From NCBI RefSeq assembly GCF_029168945.1, contig NW_026870037.1:1-64000 (forward strand): 64,000 nt of DNA, in the 5' to 3' direction. Shown here piece after piece: positions 38,518 to 51,544 of this stretch (position 1 is its first letter; each line of letters starts with the position of its first letter). The translations under genes and the position numbers were made by a program. The notes under the pieces are model-generated. The model was not told the DNA's origin. It searched no databases and saw only the letters and a list, made by a program, of their open reading frames with translations. Source of the stretch: Cannabis sativa. Its lineage: Eukaryota > Streptophyta > Magnoliopsida > Rosales > Cannabaceae.

Positions 38518-40474
38518 AATAACTATAATGTGGACAATTATGAAAAAAAAATAGTTAAAGAATATTTCTAAGTATTAAAGCAGTAAAGGGTGTATTGGTG
38601 CACCATTTTTTAAGGGTTACACCGTAGATACTTTTTAAGATATATACTACTACTAAATTCTTAACATGTACTTATTTAAATAAAATAATATAAAATAAAA
38701 AAAAATTAGAGAAAATCCGTAGTAGGAACATAAAAGAGTATTTTGGTAAACCCATTATTTGTTTCGATATTTTGGAGAGTTTTTTAGTCCAATTTTTTTA
38801 ATGATTCTCTGTGTTATAGTTATTTAGGACCACCTGTAAATTTTTAAAAAAATTCTGAATAGTTTTACCATGCCGAAAAATAAAGTTAAAATAGTTGCTT
38901 AATACATATATAAAAAAATATCATGCATGCAACAAAATATTTAATTTTTTTAGCATTGTAAACTAAATTAATTGCAATATATTTGGTAATATATATTAGG
39001 TGGGAAAAAAAAGAATTCGATTAGGACATATGTAATTTCTGTTTTCGGGAATATACGATACCCTCGAATGAAGCAATAATAATTCCATACCACAAATGAA
39101 CTTTAATTCATTTTTTTCAATCATGAACTTTGATTAATTTTGTGATAATATAATAGCTATATTTTTTTTTTATTATTAATTAATCAAATTTGATTATATC
39201 TAGCGCCAGTAGTCATGGCGACGGATCGATCAATATGTACAACAAAATATACGTTTTAAGTTTTTTGAACGCGTGTGGTAAACTGTAATATCAAGAACTC
39301 TTTTTTCGGTACTGTAAACTATTCAGAATTTTTCAAAAATTTACAAGGATGATACTGTAAATATAACGAACACTGCTATGAAAAAAAAAAATTAAAACAA
39401 AATATTTCGGCATGTAATTTCGGACATAGAGATTAACTATGAAGTTGTAATTAGCATTTCTCTATTATGAATCTTCGATCGTATGCATGTCCTAATTAGC
39501 CCAATAACTATAATGTGGACAATTATGAAAAAAAAATAGTTAAAGAATATTTCTAAATATTAAAGCAGTAAAGGGTGTATTGGTGCACCATTTTTTAAGG
39601 GTTACACCGTAGATACTTTTTAAGATATATACTACTACTAAATTCTTAACATGTACTTATTTAAATAAATAATATAAAATAAAAAAAAATTAGAGAAAAT
39701 CCGTAGTAGGAACATAAAAGAGTATTTTGGTAAAGCCATTATTTGTTTCGATATTTTGGAGAGTTTTTTAGTCCAATTTTTTTAATGATTCTCTGTGTTA
39801 TAGTTATTTAGGACCACCTGTAAATTTTTAAAAAAATTCTGAATAGTTTTACCATGCTTAGAAAAATAAAGTTAAAATAGTTGCTTAATACATATATAAA
39901 AAAATATCATGCATGCAACAAAATATTTAATTTTTTTAGCATTGTAAACTAAATTAATTGCAATATATTTGGTAATATATATTAGGTGGGAAAAAAAAGA
40001 ATTCGATTAGGACATATGTAATTTCTGTTTTCGGGAATATACGATACCCTCGAATGAAGCAATAATAATTCCATACCACAAATGAACTTTAATTCATTTT
40101 TTTTTTCAATCATGAACTTTGATTAATTTTGTGATAATATAATAGATATATTTTTTTTTTTATTATTAATTAATCAAATTTGATTATATCTAGCGCCAGT
40201 AGTCATGGCGACGGATCGATCAATATGTACAACAAAATATACGTTTTAAGTTTTTTGAACGCGTGTGGTAACCGTAATATCAAGAACTCTTTTTTCGCAT
40301 CGTAAACTATTCGTAATTTTTCAAAAATTTACAAGGATGATACCGTAAATATAACGAACACTGCTATGAAAAAAAATTAAAACAAAATATTTCGGCATGT
40401 AATTTCGGACATAGAGATTAACTATGAAGTTGTAATTAGCATTTCTCTATTATGAATCTTCGATCGTATGCATG
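38506..40474 (+). repeat. Private 984-bp direct tandem duplication in U3
   Basis: 38506-39489 recurs immediately as 39490-40474, from tcctaattagcccaataac to cgatcgtatgcatg. The junction reads gcatg|tcctaatta. In the other units gcatg is followed by cctcctaataag, so the breakpoints share tcctaat microhomology. The two copies differ at only a few sites, so the event is recent. Confidence 0.93.
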
Positions 40475-40595
40475 CCTCCTAATAAGCCAACACCTCTACT
40501 CCCTAAGGTTAGCCCCAAAATTAAACTATAATATTAATATTATACGGTCTTTTGTGTAATAAAAAAAATATATTATTTAGTGATGTAATAAAAAA

Positions 40596-40882
40596 TAGTT
40601 CTTTGCGACGTGTGGGCCTGCTAAGCGTGAGATGGTGCTTTATAATGAACCCTCAGAGGGTCACATGCTTGTCAACTCTACTCCCCAGGTTGGCAGCGTG
40701 CGGTGCTTCAGACTTCAGCCACTTGAAGCTCCTAACCATCTTATAGGAATGGTACCACGTCCCTATAAGGGTGGGCGGAGAGAGCACCATCCATATGACT
40801 AGGGAGTACGGCCCACCAGATGCATCCCAACTACTTTGCCCCACTTGGTTACAGGCCCACGTGACTGGACCCGGCGATAGGA
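40596..40882 (-). ncRNA. Candidate Pol III snRNA-type gene (U3)
   Basis: Core identical to U2. The variable 3' part reads acgtgtgggcctgctaagc on the + strand. It lies directly right of the duplicated 984-bp segment and was not itself duplicated. Confidence 0.4.
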
Positions 40883-40899
40883 CTGTATAAAGTAATCAA

Positions 40900-40940
40900 T
40901 ATAAACATATTAAAAAAGCTATAACAAGTCGATGTGGGAT
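40900..40940 (-). promoter_or_regulatory. USE plus TATA (U3)
   Basis: Identical element with identical spacing. Confidence 0.5.
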
Positions 40941-41387
40941 TTTTTCTTCCTTAAACCAAACCAAATCAAAAGTTGTTCTTCTCAGTTAGTGTAAAAATGA
41001 TGCTATCCGACTCTCCACTCCTCATCTCACTGCACAACAGAGTCAGAGAGACCAAAAACCTCTTTTTCCCTCTCGACCAAGGAACCCAATCACCGGCGGC
41101 GGCGCAGTTGCTTCGTCCTCTAAGACCGTGTATGTCGTTTTAGTATTTTTTTTCCTTTCTTTCTTTCTTTCTTTCTATGTCTATCTCTTCGTGCCTTATG
41201 TATGAATTTTTGTTATTGCTCGGTATTAGTTCTCATAGGGCTTGATTTTCTTCCTTCACGCTGGGTTTATCATACAATACAAGTTTAGAATTAATTTTTT
41301 TTGGCTTCGTGTTTCTTTTAACTCGTTGCATTCCATTTTTAGGATTTAAATCTGTATAACATTTTCTGTATCGTAAAATAGCATAAA

Positions 41388-43716
41388 ATGCCTGAAGGTT
41401 TCCACTTAGAACGCCCTCTGTTCGCCGGTGCCTTAACTAGCACCTTCCCTCAAAGGTTCCAGGTATTTTTTTTTCTTTTTATTTATTTATTTTATTTTAA
41501 TTTTATCTCACAAAAAAAGTAATATTCGAGAAGTTCCAGATCATCAGGTGAGGACTGAGGAGCTATGCTTCTTTCTAGTTTTCACTTCGTTTCTTTGAAT
41601 ACCCAATTTTTCATTTTAAGCTTCTGGGCATTAAAGATTTGTTTTTTTTTCTTTCACTTATGTTGTTTATTTATGCATTATTGATTGTTTTTCTTAATTA
41701 TTTTGTGGGTTTAAAGGAGGTGTTTGTGGATCCTTCCCGGGATGAAAGTTTGATCTTTGAGATATTAGAATTGAAGGAAGAAGTTGGTGATGATGGAAGT
41801 GCTTCATGGTTTCTTCAAGACCTTGCCTCTGAACAAGAATCTGAAGGCTGCGTGGTAATTAAATTTTTCCCTATTATTGTTCACACTCATTAATTGTGTA
41901 TTCATCTATCAATTGCTAACTTGATCATATTTTCCTTGTCTTAGATTGTTTATGGTTTTATTTTGAAAGGGTTATCCAATTTGTTTCGTATAAATGCGTA
42001 CATGTTAATTTAGTCCTCTTCAGTTCTTATTCTCTAGTTTCTATCTATGTAAGATGGTAATTAAATGCCGATATATTATGATACTAGCTTTCGCAATATT
42101 TGGATATGAGAAAAGTTTCCCCAATAGTAGCTGAGATATGATTCAAACTATTGTGCCAAAGACTAATTTGCCTCAAATTAAAATTCAGGTGATTGAACAG
42201 TCAGCAGTGACTTAGGCCCCTGGACTGTGCTATAGGAGCACACCTGCTGTCATTATAACTGCAGTAGGCCAAATGGTATGTGTCCATAGTAATCTTTTAG
42301 GTTGTGTTTGCTGTTGGTTATGGGTTTTTACTTTCTTTAGTTTGCCTTCACATTTAAGTAATGGATGATTGGCCTTTGGTCTATTGTGTGGAATCATAAA
42401 TGTCACCAACCTTGTATCTGTCGTAAACTTGTGATTATTGATGCTAGGTATCTGTTCTTCTACTTCCTTCAATGTGCCTCTTCTGTAGGGACAAAGATGA
42501 AAAAACAAAAGGGAAATTGTGTTCAAATATGTATATATTTCAACATTTTCTTTCAAGTAACCTTACATAATATATCCTTTTCCTTTCCTGATGACTGATA
42601 TGGAATGGAAGAGAAATAGTGAAACAGTGTGCTGCTTCATCACCTGATTAATCATTATCGGTATTGAATATTTTCTTTCCAAATAATTTGTATTGAACTG
42701 CCATTAGAAACATTTACGAAGAACTATGATGATTGCAAGAAGTGCTTTTGAAGCATGGCTTGTAGTTTCTCCATTGCATGGAAAATATTCTTTGTTTATC
42801 AAACTTCCTTTGAAGAATCTCAAATTTAAACTGTATTAACCTTTTGGGCTCATATCAATTCATTATTTTGGTTACTTGAACATAGGCTATCTCTAAGGGA
42901 CGGCAAGGTAGGGAAGCACAAAATGTTGTGAGGGTAAGTTATTTCTCTTCTTTTTTAAATCTAGTTTAGGATTTTCTTTCCACCAGCTAATAACGGTTTA
43001 GTGTTTCTGTGCTCTATTAATATTTTATTGTTATCTTGTGGGTATATGTTGCAAATGTTCGTCTTAAAGAAGTTAACACGGATATCCTAATTTCTGCATA
43101 TGAGCCGATTCATATAAAGTAAGTACTAGGAGTTTGTGTTCTGCTGCAACAAGTTCTCGGTTTTTTGCTTTTCTTTATGAGAGTACAAATCATTGATTAA
43201 ATGCTATCACCTATACTTGAATAAATAACACCTAAAAGAAGAGCATCTACACATGAATATACTTACAACATTCAGTCAATTTATGCATATTAGTTGCAAG
43301 TGTAAAATTAATGCATCTTTTTCTTCCAAATGTTAAGATGTTGAATTTCAAGGATACAAATTTATTTCCTCTCAACATAAATTTTCCTGCCAGCAGTGCT
43401 TTAGTAATGTAAAGAGGCAGAGCATAATCTTCCTCCTCTGCACCCTCCTTGTGTTAGATTCTCCGATTGTGGTTCAGTTCCCAAATGTTTGAACAGAAAT
43501 AGATGGTAACAACACTGTTTTGTGTTGTGTTAATATTTCCGACACCCTCACACTTTCCTTATTGTTTTCAGTCCATTGAGTGAAAGTGCTACCGCCGTCG
43601 GGGCTGGTGCTGCCACTCCTGCTGAGCTTTCTGGATGTGTGCCAATGCTTGAGGTCTTCAAACTTGCTGTCTCAACGTTTAAAGTCAACAACTGGGGCCT
43701 TTTTGGAAGTGTATAG
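41388..43716 (+). pseudogene. MOG1: MOG1-like gene, U3 copy (same defects as U2)
   Basis: Exons: 41388-41462, 41520-41547, 41717-41854, 42189-42275 (TAG at 42213-42215), 42886-42933, 43042-43118 (acceptor GG at 43040-43041), 43572-43716. The coding parts are essentially identical to U2. The 3' flank differs at one CTG-type site (gcaccggag against gcactggag near 43957). The upstream 984-bp duplication does not touch its promoter. Confidence 0.88.
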
Positions 43717-43992
43717 ATGAGTCATAGGGCCATGTATAGATTATACATGAATAGGGTGGTTGTTTTGGATTTAATGATTATTTTTTGTTCAGAAAGATTG
43801 TTGCCAGTCACCAAACTTAGTTTCTGTTGTCATCTTCCATTTTCTTTGAATGTTGAACTGAATGGCTTCTTGGTTTGGTGACTTTGGTCTCAGTCGTTTT
43901 TGTAGAGTCTGGATTGTTAAAATTACTTTCGGGTCGTCTTCCTCTCATGCCCTCTGCACCGGAGATGTTACTGTTTGTGTGCAGTTTTACAC

Positions 43993-43998
43993 AATAAA
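43993..43998 (+). terminator. AATAAA poly(A) signal of MOG1 (U3)
   Basis: Same context as U1. Confidence 0.5.
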
Positions 43999-44346
43999 AA
44001 TAAACCCCTAGGGCTTTGTAAATGATATCACTTCTTGTTTTTTTTTAACAAAATTTTGTGTTTGATAAATTGACCAGAATTTCATTGAATTATAAAACTT
44101 TAAAACTTAAAACTTTTTGAAAGGACAGTTAGTGACCACATTTTGGGTAATTTTTTTTTCTTCTTTTTGTCATGTATTTTTTAACCTTTTATTTTAATTG
44201 ATTCAACATGTACTTTTTAACTTGATGAAAGCGCTTTAAGGCCACTCTGGTTAAAGAAATATAACTAATTCGATGTTATATATAGTTTTTAGAAAAATAA
44301 AATTTATCCTAAATCGCTTAAATACAATAGTATAAGTGCCCTTTCG

Positions 44347-44369
44347 AAAAAAAAAAAAAAAAAAAAAAA
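44347..44369 (+). repeat. Poly(A) tract, ~23 A (end of U3)
   Basis: Same site as in U1. Confidence 0.8.
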
Positions 44370-44473
44370 GAAAAGAAAACAATAGTACATAATGCACAAT
44401 GTTATTTAATAATCCCTTTACTTTAGTTAAATAACATCTCCAATTAAAGGTTGGAAATTGTTGGGAATAATTG

Positions 44474-44483
44474 TATATAAAAG
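44474..44483 (+). promoter_or_regulatory. Candidate TATA box for the U4 DRB-like gene
   Basis: Identical TATATAAAAG about 370 bp before the U4 exon 1 ATG. Confidence 0.4.
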
Positions 44484-44848
44484 TATGTTAAGAGTGAGAC
44501 TAGTATAGTAACGCATACTTATTGAATGGGAAGTGAAGCCGGTTCAATAAGCATGATTAGCGTAAAAGGTAGTAGTACACCTAAAAAGAATAAAGAAATA
44601 TAATTCTCTTAATTTACGTGGAACCGATTAGTTTATTGGTGCTCATATAGTCATATGTTAGACATGGAAAACAAAGCACAAAGAATATGTGTGTGTTGTC
44701 TTTAACACGTGGGAAAAGCCTTTGATGTCCTTTGGTAACTAACAACCATATAAAAAAACTTGGAAACTATGCATTTGATGTTCATCTTCTTAAAGAGTTC
44801 TTCGCAAGCAAGTTCAATACTTCAACACTAAGCAGAAAGAGAAAAAGA

Positions 44849-47197
44849 ATGTACAAGTCGAAGCCGCAGGAGCTTTGCCACAAGAATCAATGGGGTTTAC
44901 CAAAGTACACCTCTATGAGATATGGGCCGTATCATAACCCTCTCTTTGGAGCCTCTGTTTGAGTCAATGGCATTTCTTTTGACTCTTTCGTCGTCTTCAA
45001 ATCCAACAAACAAGCCCATAACCATGGTGCCATGCTTGCTTTTCTTCACTTCAATTCTCCACCTCCCGGTTCACTTTCTTTCCTTCTTTCTTGTGTTATA
45101 TAATGGTTTGTCCCCAATTAGTTTCTTTCATTAAGCATATTGATTCTTATTCGATTGTGTCATCAATGGCATAGGCCGAACATCGTTGCAACACCTATGG
45201 TTGAAGAAAGCAACTGAATCTTGATATTCGATCGAATGTTTCTGGCTTGAAAAGTGGTAAGGAGCTTCAACTTAGTAAGTTTTTAAAAGCTTTCTTAAGC
45301 TAACTTGATTTACCATACTCAGAAACTACTCCAAAAAAAAATAATGATAATAATAATTGCTTGTTAAGTTAAACAATAGCTGAGATTATAAACCATATCA
45401 TTTTTTGATGGTACTTCTTTGGCTAGTGATGTAGAAACATGTCTCTTAGAAGTATCATATTGCTATTAAAAGGTCATATGTACCTTTATATGTGGTGAAA
45501 GATTGATATAGAATAAAAAGGATTGTAAAGATTATGCTGAAATTTGTTGGCTGTAACATCCTTTTGCTTTTCATTATGGTTTAGATTCTTCAACAATAAT
45601 CAAAACCAACAAGGGAGAACGAAGCATCGAAGAAAAACTGGAGATTCTCGAAGATGCAACGGATGATTTGGGCATCAGTGTTGGTGATGGTGAGGAGACT
45701 AAAGGTACATAATTTCAAAGTATATGTATATATAATTCTATGTTATACAGAAAGGTAATTAGGTAGTATCTATTGAAGTGAAGTTATTTTTGTTGGGATT
45801 GTCAATAGTTTAATTTCTCGAGAGTATTATGTTTTAGTCCTAATATTTTAGATTTTTCATTATCTGCAATCATCCATAGTATTCATGTGTTTCTTATTTT
45901 AAACTATCAAAGTTCATGGTGTCAACTTCTATAAGTTACACAAAATTGAACTAAAGCACATTAGTCTTTGTTAGAAATGTTCTTTTGAACCCTTAAATTT
46001 TTTAAGACTAATGAAATTTCACTCATGTATATATATAAAACTATTGTCCAGTCAAGAAGCAACTGCAGAAATATGCTAGACAGAGAAATTTCGGTTTGCC
46101 AGTGTACTTTTGTGAATGTGATCAGTGTCCTGAGGCCACTCAGTTTATGGCAACGAGCATGATTGGTGACCAAATTTTTGAGAGCTCTGGATCCTTCAAC
46201 ACTTCGAAAGACGCCGAAAGTGATACCGCAAAGGTTGCTTTAATGTCTTTCTTAATGGAAAACTTTCAAGAGGCAAGCACTCCAAAGTAGCTAAGAGCTT
46301 TTTCTTTTCTTCACAAATCTTTAGATCTTTAACGCAAAGCTTGGTGTTTTATAGAACTGTAGTTGTATTTAGTTTTAGTGAAGAATGTTTAGAATGGGTT
46401 TCTATATTGGAATTTTCTTTCTACCGCTTCGCTTACATGTTCTCAAAGATCATATCTCGTGTGGATGAATATATAGAAAATTGTTAGTCTAATTTACTTT
46501 TTTCCATCTACGGGACGAGTCTCGAGTTTACAAGAATCTCTTGCAAGAGCTAGTTCGTAGAGAAGATTTAAGCACTCCGGTTATAAAACTATAAAACGTG
46601 GTGAACCCCACAAGCCTATTTTCTTTACTAGTGTGGAGCCGGATGGAGAAATATTCCATGGGAAAGCAAGAAATCCAAGAAACAAGCGAGTTGGATGCCG
46701 CAAGGGCCGCCTATGTCGCTCTTCAGAACGTAAGTCCGAAAAACAAGCTCATTCTTTCTAATTGATTCCTTTTGCCGACTCTAATCTTCTATGTTCAAGT
46801 GAATCTTATTTTGGTAGTTTGACTAGTTAGGATGTAGCGACTTTACAAGTAAATCGAAACCGGAATATACATTAAAAAGGTAACCAATTACCATGAAAAT
46901 AGTAAATTATGAAATGAATAATGTGTTTATTTTCATGACATCTATCTTCAGTGGATCAATTCAGAATGTCAACTTCACTTCCTCTAGTTTAGGAGCACAT
47001 ACTCCCAAATCAACTTGGAGCTCTTGTGTGGCCTATGACTTGGGGCAGAGTCTAAAACACCAATGCATTTTGGTTCCACATCAACCTCAGATTTATGTTG
47101 AAGCTAAAGAGAAGTTTGGTACATTAGCGTATTCGGCGAAACCACTGTAAGCACAATGGAAGTGGACAACTCATACCCTGCAATAACATCTCATATG
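44849..47197 (+). pseudogene. DRB-like dsRNA-binding protein gene, U4 copy (best-preserved full copy)
   Basis: Exons: 44849-45060, 45175-45256, 45585-45704, 46052-46272, 46514-46729, 46952-47197. Exon 1 reads MYKSKPQELCHKNQWGLPKY (dsRBM1) and stops at TGA 44960-44962, codon 38, inside the strand region of the fold. Exon 4 is 221 nt and fully open: KKQLQKYARQRNFGLPVY, then GDQIFESSGSFNTSKDAE, then AKVALMSF. This is a dsRBM with an odd Cys-containing loop (CECDQC) between the first helix and the sheet. Exon 4 most naturally ends ...NFQE|GCAAGC, a GC donor, and joins in frame to exon 5 DESRVYKNLLQEL. Three dsRBMs plus an acidic linker match DRB-type architecture; which DRB clade is not certain. 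A TATATAAAAG lies about 370 bp upstream. Confidence 0.85.
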
Positions 47198-50100
47198 GTA
47201 AATTTGAGTTTATATTTTTTTTTTTTTTTGGTAAATTGCGGCATAAATACTTAATGTTTCAGATTTTATACACTTAAATACTAAATGTTTACATGGGTTT
47301 TTTGCACTATTTTTTGATAGTTTTGATACCTTTTACGACTTTTGTGCCTTTTTTGGCTTTTGTGCCATTTTATGGCTTGTCCCTATTTGTTTAGGGTAAT
47401 TTTGTAGTTTGGTCAATTGGCAAGAGAAGTGATTTTGCTCATGATTTCTATTTCAACGACTTGTTCTTTTTTGACAGATAAGTATTTTAAGTTTAAGTCC
47501 TTATGTTAAATATGGATTTTTTTACTATTGTTATTTCACATTATCTTTTCATTATATTAAATATGATTTCTATTTCAACGACTTGTTCTTTTTTGACAGA
47601 TAAGTATTTTAAGTTTAAGTCCTTATATTAAATATGGATTTGTTTACTATTGTTATTTCACATTATCTTTTCGTTATATTGTGTAGTAATAGAGTTTTAT
47701 TTTGTTATTTTGTAGGTTATTTTGTGGAGGGCACCTACAATTACAGAGAATTACTAATAATCCTAATTTTAAACTTAATTTGTTTGATATAATTTTTCAA
47801 CATTTTTATATTAGGGTGCTAGTTTATTTTTGGAAGCAAAAATACCTAATATTACAATTCTCTTACACCATTACTACCACTTCCGTTAACTCATAAATAT
47901 GGACACGTGGATGGTTCAGATGCATTACATTTATTTTTATTTTATTTTAAAACTTAATATTCTTAATATCATAAACTAAATGCTACTTGTTTCAAAAAAA
48001 AAAAAACCTGTTCTCATAACAATTTTTATATGATATTGGCACTTCAATTCGATAATAATGTTCCATATACTACACTGGTTCACTCAGCTACGGTAATTTA
48101 GTATTGCATCTCTCTTATTTTAAAAAAAAAAACAAATAATATTTAGTTTTTGATATTAAGAATATTAAATTTTAAAATAAAATAAATAAAGTGAAAATTA
48201 CATAAAATATGAGATTTTGTAAAAAAGTTACAAAAATATGGCATTTATAGGTTTGCCACTCTTCTATGACATTTTTTCACATTTAAGACTTTTTATGGTA
48301 TTTGATATGCCATATTTTTATAAACCTATTATACAAACCCATATTTCATGTTTTTGTTTCTAACTTAATTAGTTTTATTTTTTTTTTAGTTTATTTTACA
48401 TTTACATTTTAGGGTTTCTTTCTATTTGAAAAATTTACACGAAATACTAACTTTTTTTTTTCACACATTACAGTTATAATTTGACAAAGAAATTTTTACA
48501 TTTATACTTTTTTTAATTTTTTTTCTTTTTTTTTAGTTTTTTACTTATTAAAGTTTTAAAAAGCTTTTTTTTGTCGTTTTTATATATTTTTTGGTCAATT
48601 TTGGCTCTATTTTTTCTTTTTATTTTTTAAGTCAGTTGTTGACTTTTTTCTTTCTTTCTTTCTCTTCTCTCTCTCTCTAATTTATTTTTTTATTTTTTTT
48701 TTCTAATTTCTCTTTGTGTCTCTCTCTTTTTTTTTTCTCAAACTTTTTTTCTCTTTGTATATATATAAATATATAGGGCAATTTACACTAATATATACAT
48801 TATATAATTTTATTACAATATATGTGCATAATAATTTATTTTCATATAATCATACATTTTATCTATTATGAAGAAAATTATTTTCAATTTATTATACAAT
48901 ATATAAATCGTAAGTATTTGATTATTTAATTTATTATCACTCATTATTATAGTTATTGAATGATATATTAATAATTATTTTATATTTTTATATAATTTTA
49001 AAAATCAACCATTATTATAAATATTGAAAGTTTGTATTTAGATTAAATCACTATTTAATTTTTTCCTATAAAGCTATTATTCAAATACATACTATATCCA
49101 AATACAATATACTCAAATTTTAAACATTTATGTTTATAAAAATTATAATAAGAAGATTAGTTTTTTTTATTTATTTATTTACAAGTGTTTTCTTTTTATT
49201 TGTATTTTTTGTATTATTATTTGTGTTATAAATGTATGCAAATTTTTTTGTTTATATTTTGTTGATATATTATCACATTTTTATTTATTGTAAATGATTC
49301 TCAATATTGATTTTTTCTATAAATAATTTTGTGTTCATTAAGTAAATCATATGCACATATACTTATCTACAATTTATGTTTTATTTTTTTCTAATTAAAT
49401 AATGTTTGAAGTTTATAAAGTTATGTTTGTTTATTTATTTTTTGATGTAAGAATTGTTTTTTAATAGATAAATTTATTCACTAACTCATTAGAAAATAAT
49501 CAACATATAGAAACAATAGAAAAAATATATTTATTTTAGTATAGTATAAATATTAGTTATATGTCTATTTTTATGTTTACAATTATAATAAACATACCAA
49601 TAATATAAAATATTTTGTATGTATATATGTGTTTCTTTTATTTTCTATTAATTAAACATATTAATTTAATAAACAAAATAATAATATTCACATAGGTTTA
49701 TTATATCACTGTATGTGTGTCATGTTTATTTTTTAGTAATTTTTTTAGAAAATAAATAATATACATAAAAAAATTGTTTATCTTTTTTTTTTTTTTGTGT
49801 CTTGTTTATTTTTTCTAATTAAATAATATTTAGAGTTTATAAAGTTATGTTTGTTTATTTATTTTTTGATGTAAGAATTGTATTTCTATAAAAACAATAG
49901 AAAGAAAAAATATTTATTTTAGTATAGTATAAATTAGCTATGTCTATTTTTATATTTACAATTATAATAAACATACTAATAATATAAAATACTTTGTATA
50001 TATATGTTTATTTTATTTTCTATTTATTAAACATAAAATTTAATAAACAAAATAATAATATTCACATATGTTTATTATATCACTCTATGTGTGTCATGTT

Positions 50101-51544
50101 TATTTTTAGTAATTTTAAACATTGATTTATATTTATATACATTAATGTTTATAATTTTTATATTTATTTTATTGAAAAAAAAACTTATTAGATTATAATA
50201 ATTCATACTAAAATATATAATAAATATTTATTATTTAATAAAATAAATATTTAATTTGTTTATTTTTTATAAAACTATTTATTATTTATTTAATTAATTT
50301 TACGGAATTATTTATTTTGAATTTTTATTATTACTAATATTTAAAATATTAATATAATAAATATAAGGATAAGATATTATAAAATAATATTACCAATATT
50401 AATTACATTAATCTATTTATGGTAATTAGTTTAATCATTAATGATTTATATTATTTAATAATTAAAATATATGGTTTTATGTAATAAGTTTTCAAAATGT
50501 ATAAATTTTTTAAATAATTTTTTTTTGCACATTTTTTGTAATTATTTTGTTTTTGTTGTACATTTATGAAAAAAGTCTTATATATAATTAGTGTACATTT
50601 TTGTATCTCATTTTTTTTACAGAAATTAAACTTGTTTTTCTTTTATTTAAACTACTATTTGTTTTTTTTTTTGTTAAAAACTAATTATTTTAATAAAAAC
50701 AGCAGAAAAAAAAAACCAGTTTCATTAAAATCATCGTGAAAAAAAAAGCAATATAAAAAATCATAATCTCAAAAGAATACAAACTTTAAAAACTAGTTTC
50801 ATCAACATTGAAAAGAAACTATTAATTTCATTAAAAGAATAAAAAAAATTGTTTCATCAACAAGATAATGAAAAAAATTACAATCTAAAAACGATACTAC
50901 CTTTAGAAACTAGTTTCATCAATATTAAAAGAAACTAATTATTTCATTAAAAGAGGCAAAAAAAAAAAAAATAGTTTCATCAATAACATAATGAAAAATA
51001 CACAATACCTAATAGAACTAAACTTTTACAAACGATACTAAATTTAAAAACCAGTTTTGAACATATAAATTTTATATCAATACCTAATAACCAAACTTCT
51101 AACTTCATTCTTTATTTTGGCATTTAATTTTTATTTGCTTGCTCAAAAAATATAATTGATTTAAACATACATTATGTAGCAAATATAACAAAGAGAAAAA
51201 GAAACTAAAATCAAAGAGAAAAAAAAGAAACAAAAAAATTAAAGAGACAAAAATGCAATAAAAACCATAAAAGAATAACAAAAAAAAAACAATGGAATGT
51301 GAGAAACCAGTTAGTAAAACAACCAAAATAAAAACAAACAAATAAAAACCAGTTTCTTGAAATAATCAAATAAAAAATTGAAACTTAAAACTCAATTATG
51401 AACAACAATAAAAAAACAGTTATGAAAACTAGTTACTTAAAAAAAAACAATTATGAAAATAATAAAATAATATGTGTGTCAGAAACTGATTATTTAAAAT
51501 AAAATAAAAATTGTTGTTCAAATATCATACAATAATAAAACCAG
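47198..51544. other. AT-rich spacer of U4
   Basis: Direct repeat at 47453/47575, hairpin element 47931-48190, larger duplication from 49377 and 49804, A-rich repeat stretch about 50716-51060. No gene seen. Confidence 0.85.
47931..48190. mobile_element. Hairpin MITE-like element (U4)
   Basis: Inverted arms about 47931-47981 and 48139-48190, with the inner variants shared with U3. Confidence 0.6.

Larger units (their letters stand above)
29063..44497 (+). repeat. Tandem unit U3 of the array, carrying a private 984-bp duplication
   Basis: 15435 bp, that is 984 bp longer than U2. The surplus is explained exactly by a direct duplication between the long-TIR element and the candidate snRNA block (38506-39489 repeated as 39490-40474). 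Otherwise it is collinear with U2. Its terminal poly(A) tract is about 23 A. Confidence 0.96.

Noticed and set aside
29063..44497. Bona fide evolutionary divergence as the cause of all DRB differences between units
   Set aside because: Neutral spacers and MOG1 introns of the same units are almost identical, while coding-like DRB sequence differs at CAG/CTG with indels and T-to-C changes. That pattern fits base-calling error better than mutation.
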